DNA of 6,929 bases from an uncultured Pirellula sp. (lineage in GTDB: Bacteria; Planctomycetota; Planctomycetia; Pirellulales; Pirellulaceae): contig CAITIF010000057.1 in NCBI GenBank assembly GCA_903892365.1, positions 1 to 6,929 on the forward strand, given 5' to 3'. The position numbers and the translations under genes were made by a program. This document shows positions 1 through 4,762 of the stretch, in pieces (position 1 is the first letter of the stretch; the number at the start of each line of letters is the position of its first letter). The notes under the pieces were generated by a model. The model was given only the letters and a program-made list of their open reading frames with translations, had not been told where the DNA came from and did no database searches.

Positions 1-746
1 CGGATGATCATGTCGCTTTCTTCGTAGATACTGCCTGGTCCGCCACCTTTACCAAGTCGTTTGACGATGACCTTCCATAACCGGAGCAGGTAGGCCATGT
101 CTCGGGCGAGGTCTTTGCGTGTGCGATCTTGTCCGGCGGTACGAACGATAAAGCCGAGGCCTTCAGGTGGATTAAGGTCGAGCATGATCTGACGCAATTG
201 TTTGCGTTGATGTTCGTCTTCGATTTTGCGTGAGACACCGACGCGACCAAGGGCTGGCATGAGGACCAAATATCGACCTGGAATGCTAATGTAGGTCGAG
301 AGCGTTGGGCCTTTGCTGCCGATACCTTCTTTGATCACTTGGACTAGAACTTCATCACCACGTTTAAAGATTTCTTGGATCGGTGGTTTGAAGCGTGGGC
401 GGCCACCTCGTTGTGGACGATTTTTCTTGCGTTGATCGTCATCGGTGCCATCGTCGACATCGGGCATGTTACCGGTGGCGATTTCAGCTGGATCGTAACC
501 GGCTTGACGGAAGTATTGGGCTTCGACGTCGCTTATGTGCAGGAATCCATTACGGCCTACACCGAAGTCGACGAAAGCAGCTTGGATGCTTGGTTCTAAA
601 TTGACGATTCGGCCACGATAGATATTGCCGACCCAATTATTTTGGCTGGCGCGTTCTGTATAAAGTTCTTCAAGTTGCCCATCCTCGAGAATGGCAATTC
701 TGCATTCTTCCGGTTGGGATACGTTGACGAGCATTTCCTTTTTCAT
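1..746 (-). CDS. rne/rng: Ribonuclease E/G family protein, N-terminal part (3' end outside window)
   Basis: Endoribonuclease of the RNase E/G family, expected to cut single-stranded AU-rich RNA in mRNA decay and rRNA processing in the cytoplasm. The 248 visible residues hold the opening strand (MLVNVSQPEE), the S1 RNA-binding domain (about 37-155, with GNIYRGRI, AAFVDFGVGRNGFLHISD and KEGIGSKGPTLST) and the start of the 5'-sensor/RNase H-like part. ISIPGRYLVLMP (154-164) and GFIVRTAG (198-205) are hallmark segments. R202-T203 match the 5'-phosphate sensor pair R169-T170 of E. coli RNase E. The catalytic DNase I-like domain lies beyond the window, so activity cannot be judged and Rne cannot be told from Rng. 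The start at 746 has AAAGGA 11 bp upstream; Met5 (734) is a weaker alternative. The gene begins 15 bp after the DUF2344 gene, so co-transcription is likely. An acidic then Arg/Gly-rich insert interrupts the S1 domain at about 90-122. Confidence 0.93.
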   Translation of the reverse strand, partial: MKKEMLVNVSQPEECRIAILEDGQLEELYTERASQNNWVGNIYRGRIVNLEPSIQAAFVDFGVGRNGFLHISDVEAQYFRQAGYDPAEIATGNMPDVDDGTDDDQRKKNRPQRGGRPRFKPPIQEIFKRGDEVLVQVIKEGIGSKGPTLSTYISIPGRYLVLMPALGRVGVSRKIEDEHQRKQLRQIMLDLNPPEGLGFIVRTAGQDRTRKDLARDMAYLLRLWKVIVKRLGKGGGPGSIYEESDMII

Positions 747-761
747 CGTTGTTCAATTCCT

Positions 762-1478
762 TTAGTCTCCGTCGATCAAGACGGAGGATGATAGATGAGA
801 AGGTGCTGGCGTTTCAGGTTGTTGGCTGTTGGAGGGTTTGGGGTCGACCGACTTGCCCAAATGAACCCGGGTGCGGCGTAAGATAACGCCTTGCTCTTGG
901 AGGTGCTCTAATGAAAGAGCTTGTAGCAATTCCCCTGGGCGGAAAGAGGCTCCACCAGAATTTGGAAGGGTGAAACGTAGCACTGTACCAATTAAACGGA
1001 CATCAAAGTCGGGGTCGCCAACCGATACGCTAAGCGTTCGGTTTTCTCGAACCACCGTCCATGTTGGAGCTGCCAAGAAGGTATTGAGACGCCCTTGCAA
1101 AGCAGCCAGGTCATGATCTGGGATCTCAATTTCAAACGTGCTGGCACGCAGTTGTTGCCGAGACGTTTCGGGAGTAAGTAACTCCAGATTGAGGATCTGT
1201 AATCCTGATAACAAATGCGGTTGCAGTTGTTCGCTCAGGTCTTTTAAATCGATTGCATCCGTCAATTCCAACTCGACTGCTTCGTCAAGGCCTTCAATGC
1301 CCAACGCTAAAGCTGAGGGGAAACTGATTTTGGGTTTCGGATGGAATCCTTCGGTCAAGGCGATTGCCAGACCGGCTCGTCGCACTAAGCGTTCCCACAG
1401 ACGTGCAAGATCCATATGGCCGATCCAACGCAAATCGCCGGTCTTGGAGAACCTGATTCGAATACGGGTGTTGGCCAT
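762..1478 (-). CDS. DUF2344 / TIGR03936-type radical SAM-linked protein
   Basis: A 238-residue protein of the DUF2344 (TIGR03936) family. The family is named for its frequent fusion to, or adjacency with, a radical SAM protein of the TIGR03960 type; its biochemical role is not established. The signature is clear: IRFSKTGDLRWIGHMDLARL (8-27), then LVRRAGLAIA, then EGFHPKPKISFPSALALGIE (43-62), a conserved Gly/His/Pro-rich block. Residues about 64-200 form alternating strands and helices. The last 28 residues (KPSNSQQPETPAPSHLSSS) look disordered. I chose the ATG at 1478 because the family homology begins there. The longer frame back to 1586 would overlap ptsI by about 100 bp and adds non-homologous sequence. 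The gene starts 7 bp after the ptsI stop and has no obvious Shine-Dalgarno sequence, which suggests translational coupling. Adjacency to an RNase E/G gene is a known arrangement for this family; the radical SAM partner is not in view. Confidence 0.88.
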   Translation of the reverse strand: MANTRIRIRFSKTGDLRWIGHMDLARLWERLVRRAGLAIALTEGFHPKPKISFPSALALGIEGLDEAVELELTDAIDLKDLSEQLQPHLLSGLQILNLELLTPETSRQQLRASTFEIEIPDHDLAALQGRLNTFLAAPTWTVVRENRTLSVSVGDPDFDVRLIGTVLRFTLPNSGGASFRPGELLQALSLEHLQEQGVILRRTRVHLGKSVDPKPSNSQQPETPAPSHLSSSVLIDGD

Positions 1479-1485
1479 TGGGAAG

Positions 1486-3234
1486 TTAAATCTGTTGCAC
1501 CATATCGGGAAGTAAAGCGGCGAAAGAATCGTGCACGGCAGTGTGGACCTGATGAGCTGTTTCCAGTCGGAGCGCACGTTCCGCAATCGCTTGGCATTGT
1601 GACAAGCTTACCGAGCGAATTGCCTTTTTCAATTGAGGCAATGCACTGGGGGGGGCGCTCAGTGTCCGGACTCCCAATCCGATTAGGAGGAGTGCGTACG
1701 CTGGGTGACTGCTCATTTCTCCACACACGCTGGTAGCAATTTCAGCTTGGTCCGCTACTTTGACCGATTGGCTTATCAATCGCAAGACCGACGGGTCTAC
1801 GGCTTGATAAAGATCGGCGACGGCTTCGTTGCCGCGATCTACTGCCAAGGTGTACTGGGTCAAATCATTGGTGCCGATACTGATGAAGTCGACTTCGCGA
1901 ACGAAGTGATCCAACATCATCACGGCGGCTGGAACCTCTACCATCATGCCGATTTTTACATCGTCACGGACAGCGTACCCTTCCTCACGCAAGTCGTCCA
2001 TCACAGAACGCACAAGAAGTCGGGCAGAACGCAATTCATTGAGGGTGGCGATCATGGGAAACATGATCCGGAGATCCCCTTCTACGCTGGCCCGGAGCAT
2101 GGCTCTGAGCTGAATGCGGAAAAGGGAGGGGTTGCGCAAACAATAACGAATACTTCTTAATCCGAGGAAAGGATTGGCTTCCGACTCGTTCGTTTGTCGA
2201 GCGGACAATTTGTCGGCCCCCAAATCCAGGGTGCGTATGATCACCTGTCCGTGGTCGACGGCCTTTAGAACCTCACAATAAGCCTCGTATTGTTGCTCTT
2301 CGGACGGATCCTCTTTGCGTCCCAAATACAAAAACTCGGTTCGATACAAACCGATACCCCCCGCTCCACGCGACATCGCTGTCGCCACTTCGGATGGGAA
2401 TTCGATATTGGCGAGCAGTTCGATATGGGTTTTGTCCTGCGTGACAGCAGGGAGGTCACGTAGTGCATCGAGGCTGATGGCAAAACTTTGCCGATCGCGG
2501 CCGCGACGGAGATAATTTTCTTTGGTTTGCGCATCGGGTTCGAGTATGACGCGCCCGCGATATCCGTCCAGGATCACTTCCATCCCACCACGGATCTGTT
2601 GGGAAAAGCTGCCAACACCCACAACGGCAGGTATTTCCATTCCACGGGCAACGATGGCAGTATGGCCTCCCGGCCCACCCGCCTCCGTACAAAAGCCCAA
2701 CACTAACTTCTTATCCAAGTTCGCCGTTTCGCTCGGTGTTAAATCATGGCTGAACAAAATGACCGGCGATTGCAGGTTCGCGAGGCTGGTGGTGGGCGCA
2801 CCACCGAGTTGTTCCAGCAACGCTCGTTCGATGTCGCGAATATCACCAACACGTTCGGCTAAAAACGTTCCACCCATACGTCGAAACGCCTGGGCATAGC
2901 CGTTGAGTACTTGGCTGGCTGCCAATTGAGCGCTGAAGGATCGTCGCAAAATCAATTGCCGCATCTCTTCGCGCAGACGTGGGTCAAGCAACAATTGCTG
3001 TTGGGCGGAGAAAATCCCTTGCAAATCGCCCAGTTGCTTCTCAGAAGCTTCTTCGGTTCGTTTCGCGAACTGTTCCGACGCAACGACGAAAGCCCTATCT
3101 AAACGTTCTGCTTCGGAAGAACGTTCAGCGGTCGAAACGCGCGATCGGGTGATTTGATAACCTTCGCGGTCCAAAAGTAGCGCCTGGGCGATCGAAACGC
3201 CCGGCGAAACCGGAAAACCCTGAAATTCCTGCAT
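1486..3234 (-). CDS. ptsI: Phosphoenolpyruvate-protein phosphotransferase (PTS Enzyme I)
   Basis: Enzyme I autophosphorylates from phosphoenolpyruvate and passes the phosphate to HPr, the first step of the phosphotransferase system, in the cytoplasm. At 582 residues it is close to the usual ~575 and looks complete. The order is an N-terminal HPr-binding/phosphohistidine part (about 1-225) and a C-terminal PEP-binding TIM barrel (about 255-575). Visible key residues are the phosphorylated His191 (AGGPGGHTAIVARG), Arg298 (GLYRTEFLY), Arg334 (IRTLDLGADK), Glu433 (MVEVPAA) and Asp457 (GTNDLTQY) for Mg2+, Arg467, and Cys504 (SVCGEMSSHP). They sit at a constant +2 offset from E. coli EI. The loop before the histidine reads GGPGG where E. 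coli has GGRTS. No GAF domain precedes it, so it is EI-like rather than EI-Ntr (PtsP)-like. The start at 3234 has GGAG 4 bp upstream and lies 36 bp after the HPr gene, its phosphate acceptor. Confidence 0.97.
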   Translation of the reverse strand: MQEFQGFPVSPGVSIAQALLLDREGYQITRSRVSTAERSSEAERLDRAFVVASEQFAKRTEEASEKQLGDLQGIFSAQQQLLLDPRLREEMRQLILRRSFSAQLAASQVLNGYAQAFRRMGGTFLAERVGDIRDIERALLEQLGGAPTTSLANLQSPVILFSHDLTPSETANLDKKLVLGFCTEAGGPGGHTAIVARGMEIPAVVGVGSFSQQIRGGMEVILDGYRGRVILEPDAQTKENYLRRGRDRQSFAISLDALRDLPAVTQDKTHIELLANIEFPSEVATAMSRGAGGIGLYRTEFLYLGRKEDPSEEQQYEAYCEVLKAVDHGQVIIRTLDLGADKLSARQTNESEANPFLGLRSIRYCLRNPSLFRIQLRAMLRASVEGDLRIMFPMIATLNELRSARLLVRSVMDDLREEGYAVRDDVKIGMMVEVPAAVMMLDHFVREVDFISIGTNDLTQYTLAVDRGNEAVADLYQAVDPSVLRLISQSVKVADQAEIATSVCGEMSSHPAYALLLIGLGVRTLSAPPSALPQLKKAIRSVSLSQCQAIAERALRLETAHQVHTAVHDSFAALLPDMVQQI

Positions 3235-3270
3235 GCCGCTCCATCATTCTTTCAACGCCAATTTGTCTCA

Positions 3271-3576
3271 TTAAATGGCGGCTTCGGTTTGATTGTCCGT
3301 TTCATAGAAAGCATTATCGAACAGATCACCAAGCGCCACAATCGCCTCTTGCGCATCATCACCGATCGCCTTGAGGTTGAGATTCGTTCCAGCCTGAGCC
3401 CCCAGAGTCAACAAACCTAAAATGCTGCGGGCGTCGACTATCTGCCCATCTTTTTCTATTTCAATGCGGCAACGAAATTTCATAGCCGCTTTAACCAACA
3501 GATCGGCTGGTCGCATATGCAGCCCTTGGCTGTTGCGAACCGTAACCATACGTTCTGAGATCGGTTCCGACATCAT
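3271..3576 (-). CDS. ptsH: HPr family phosphocarrier protein
   Basis: Small phosphocarrier that takes phosphate from Enzyme I on a histidine and passes it to EIIA proteins. It has 101 residues against the usual 85-90; the excess is a few N-terminal residues and an acidic/polar C-terminal tail (YETDNQTEAAI). The active site is GLHMRPA, with His20 and Arg22 equivalent to His15 and Arg17 of classical HPr; Met21 replaces the usual Ala. The segment DARSILGLLTLGA places Ser51 exactly 31 residues after the histidine, at the position of the Ser46 regulatory site used by HPr kinase/phosphorylase. Seryl regulation is therefore possible, but the kinase is not in this window. The start is either of two adjacent ATGs (3576 or 3573) behind GGTGA. 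ptsI follows after 36 bp. A candidate promoter and a leader hairpin lie upstream. Whether it acts as HPr or NPr cannot be decided; the lack of permease genes favours a regulatory role. Confidence 0.95.
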   Translation of the reverse strand: MMSEPISERMVTVRNSQGLHMRPADLLVKAAMKFRCRIEIEKDGQIVDARSILGLLTLGAQAGTNLNLKAIGDDAQEAIVALGDLFDNAFYETDNQTEAAI

Positions 3577-3593
3577 TTCACCGCAATCACTTC

Positions 3594-3615
3594 ACCCAGT
3601 TTTCAGTCACTGGGT
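3594..3615 (-). promoter_or_regulatory. Stem-loop in the ptsH leader
   Basis: A perfect 7-bp inverted repeat, ACCCAGT / ACTGGGT, with an 8-nt loop (GACTGAAA on the minus strand), ends 17 nt before the first ptsH ATG. A second imperfect copy of the left arm, ACCCAAGT, lies further upstream at 3625-3632 and could pair with the same right arm, bulging one A. No T-run follows, so it is not a standard terminator. A role in RNA stability, translation control or as a protein-binding operator is inference. Confidence 0.4.
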
Positions 3616-3651
3616 CATTCATAAACTTGGGTTTTGCACAGGCTTAGGTAT

Positions 3652-3680
3652 TTCACAAATTTGGGGCAACAAAGTGTCAA
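3652..3680 (-). promoter_or_regulatory. Candidate sigma70-type promoter for ptsH-ptsI operon
   Basis: A perfect -35 hexamer TTGACA (3680-3675) is followed after 17 bp by TGTGAA (3657-3652), a poor -10 match (3 of 6). Transcription would start near 3645, giving a leader of about 70 nt that includes the hairpin at 3594-3615. It sits in the only sizeable gap between ptsN and ptsH, which is where an internal promoter would be expected. The weak -10 keeps confidence low. Confidence 0.35.
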
Positions 3681-3713
3681 GCGGATACAGCTCAACCTAA
3701 GTTCCCCAGACGC

Positions 3714-4190
3714 TTAACTGCCGAATTGGCTGTTGTCCGCATCTACCAACAACTGCAGAATTTCTTCCGCCGTTTTGGCTTGTTTCAAATACCGACAGAA
3801 TGCATCATCTCGCAATTGTCGTGAAATGTTTTCCAAAGCACGAAGATGATCACCAGGTCGATCGGGTGGCGAAACCAACAAGAAAAACAATTGGACTTTA
3901 TCGCCATCCAAACTGTCAAAATCCACACCCTGCGGACTTACGCCCACTGTCCCAACCAAACGATCAACGCTCGGATGTTTCGTGTGTGGAACCGCAATGC
4001 CTCGACCGATCGACGTACTTCCCAACTCTTCTCGCTTGAGCAAAGCTTTGATAATGTCGTCACGATCCGAGGCTTGGATCTCACCCGCTTCAGCCAACGA
4101 ATCGACCAACTCCGAGATCGCGCTCGGTTTGTCTTTCGCAGCTAACGCGGTGCGGATCGCTTTAACGCTAACAAAATCAGAAAACTTCAT
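3714..4190 (-). CDS. ptsN: PTS EIIA domain protein, nitrogen-regulatory/fructose type (PtsN-like)
   Basis: Stand-alone EIIA protein of the mannitol/fructose/Ntr class (PTS_EIIA_2), the last phosphate acceptor of a regulatory phosphorelay from HPr. It has 158 residues, typical for PtsN. His69 in GIAVPHTKHP is the phosphorylation site, preceded by the usual KREELGSTSIGRGIAVPH context. DHLRALENISRQLRD (114-128) carries the second conserved histidine, H115, and the family helix; LFFLLVSPPD (101-110) is a core strand. No EIIB or EIIC domain is attached or adjacent, so it is unlikely to feed a sugar permease and more likely acts by binding partner proteins. The partner here is unknown. The ATG at 4190 has a good Shine-Dalgarno sequence (AAGGA, 4196-4200, 5-nt spacing). 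The gene begins 17 bp after hpf. The hpf-ptsN pairing recalls the proteobacterial rpoN operon, but rpoN is absent here. Confidence 0.94.
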   Translation of the reverse strand: MKFSDFVSVKAIRTALAAKDKPSAISELVDSLAEAGEIQASDRDDIIKALLKREELGSTSIGRGIAVPHTKHPSVDRLVGTVGVSPQGVDFDSLDGDKVQLFFLLVSPPDRPGDHLRALENISRQLRDDAFCRYLKQAKTAEEILQLLVDADNSQFGS

Positions 4191-4195
4191 AGTAA

Positions 4196-4200
4196 TCCTT
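4196..4200 (-). promoter_or_regulatory. Ribosome binding site of ptsN
   Basis: AAGGA followed by TTACT and the ATG at 4190. This 5-nt spacing is close to ideal and confirms the chosen start. It lies inside the 17-bp hpf-ptsN gap. Confidence 0.7.
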
Positions 4201-4207
4201 CAGGCTA

Positions 4208-4546
4208 TTAGCCGACGTCAGAATGCCCATGGTTATGCTTATGGCCAGATACCTTATGGCCTGTCATTTTTTCTTTTTGTTTCCGCAATTGTTGCTCCAT
4301 CTTGTGCATCGCACTATCAAAAGCGGTGACAACCGTCTTCGCTTTATCGGACGATACAAACTCAGGACAATGCTCTGCAGAAACGTTGATTTCTACCATC
4401 ACCTCTTCAAGGTGCTGCAAATCGACTGTGATTAGAACTTCGGAAACTTTGTCTAAAAAGCGAAGCAGTTTGCCTCCCTTTTCTACCAAAATTGCCTCGT
4501 CTTGCGGTGTTACATGACCGTGTCGTGATGAAACTTTAACTTGCAT
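4208..4546 (-). CDS. hpf: Ribosome hibernation-promoting factor, short form (HPF/YfiA/RaiA family)
   Basis: Small cytoplasmic protein of the sigma-54 modulation/ribosome-binding family. Relatives bind the decoding and P-site region of the 30S subunit and silence ribosomes in slow growth. Residues 1-95 show the family's beta-alpha-beta-beta-beta-alpha plan: MQVKVSSRHGHVTP, a first helix with KLLRFLDKVSEVLITVDL, the strand VMVEINVSAEHCPEFVSSDK, and the last helix with the typical basic AMHKMEQQLRKQKEKM. It has 112 residues and lacks the ~60-residue C-terminal dimerisation domain of long HPF, so it is a short form that would need a partner or another route to make 100S particles. The tail (97-112) is His-rich: H97, H102, H104, H106 and H108 within GHKVSGHKHNHGHSDVG. 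The start at 4546 has a strong Shine-Dalgarno sequence. The gene precedes ptsN by 17 bp, so the two are probably one transcript. Confidence 0.93.
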   Translation of the reverse strand: MQVKVSSRHGHVTPQDEAILVEKGGKLLRFLDKVSEVLITVDLQHLEEVMVEINVSAEHCPEFVSSDKAKTVVTAFDSAMHKMEQQLRKQKEKMTGHKVSGHKHNHGHSDVG

Positions 4547-4553
4547 CTCGGAG

Positions 4554-4560
4554 CTCCTCT
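4554..4560 (-). promoter_or_regulatory. Ribosome binding site of hpf
   Basis: AGAGGAG with 7-nt spacing to the ATG at 4546, the strongest Shine-Dalgarno sequence in the window. Its GGAG is part of the 8-bp palindrome GGAGCTCC (4550-4557). Confidence 0.75.
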
Positions 4561-4570
4561 TTCGGTTTGC

Positions 4571-4598
4571 AATTTAGGTTATCGCGGTAAACTGTCGC
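4571..4598 (-). promoter_or_regulatory. Weak candidate promoter P2 for hpf-ptsN
   Basis: GCGACA (4598-4593) and TAAATT (4576-4571) have 16-bp spacing, each a 4-of-6 match to the sigma70 hexamers. The leader would be about 18 nt and would contain the Shine-Dalgarno sequence. It competes with the candidate at 4625-4653; I cannot choose between them. Confidence 0.2.
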
Positions 4599-4602
4599 GA
4601 CA
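4579..4602. promoter_or_regulatory. Two adjacent CGCG-centred palindromes upstream of hpf
   Basis: TGTCGCGACA (4593-4602) is a perfect 10-bp palindrome. Two bases away lies TTATCGCGGTAA (4579-4590), palindromic at 10 of 12 positions. Their TCGCG cores repeat 13 bp apart. They sit 32-56 bp upstream of the hpf start codon and overlap candidate P2, a layout that would suit an operator. A binding protein is not indicated by anything else in the window. Confidence 0.25.
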
Positions 4603-4624
4603 CCCGCTCTCACGGACCTTCGCT

Positions 4625-4653
4625 ATTCTGCCGGATATCCCCGACTTTGTCAC
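4625..4653 (-). promoter_or_regulatory. Weak candidate promoter P1 for hpf-ptsN
   Basis: GTGACA (4653-4648) matches the -35 consensus at 5 of 6 positions. After exactly 17 bp comes CAGAAT (4630-4625), 4 of 6. The predicted leader is about 70 nt and would carry the palindromes at 4579-4602. The spacer holds the palindrome GGATATCC (4633-4640). Position in the 216-bp gap supports it; the hexamers alone do not prove it. Confidence 0.25.
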
Positions 4654-4762
4654 CGACACTATCCAGGTTTTCAGCCAACCAACCTAGTACCCGTACCGAT
4701 TGTAGCGGTATGAAAGAATGCTGGTAGTCCTTTAGTAGTACGCTCGTTTGTGCTTCTTTTAC

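Noticed and set aside
375..599. Plus-strand open frame of 74 codons antisense to the RNase E/G gene, with hydrophobic residues near its start
   Set aside because: The minus strand here encodes conserved S1-domain residues. The antisense frame has no supporting signal and ends arbitrarily.
1479..1586. Longer start for the DUF2344 protein at 1586
   Set aside because: It would overlap the end of ptsI by about 100 bp, and the added 36 residues are not family-like. Homology begins at the ATG at 1478.
1705..2160. A 151-codon open frame on the plus strand within ptsI
   Set aside because: It lies fully antisense to a well-conserved Enzyme I gene, shows no family features and has no Shine-Dalgarno sequence or promoter of note. 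It is a shadow of codon bias on the other strand.
3665..3681. Sigma-54-like -24/-12 promoter (TTGACAC then TTGC) upstream of ptsH
   Set aside because: The gap between the two elements is one base too short and the -24 GG reads GA. Sigma-54 is strict on both. The same bases serve the sigma70 -35 reading better.
3662..3708. Stem TGGGGAAC / GTT-G-CCCCA after ptsN as a terminator
   Set aside because: It has a 30-nt loop, one bulge and no following T-run. Probably chance, though it overlaps the candidate ptsH -35.
4694..4710. TACCG-N7-CGGTA hairpin after the large gene as a terminator
   Set aside because: Only 5 bp of stem, no T-run on either strand, and it lies more than 50 bp from the stop codon.
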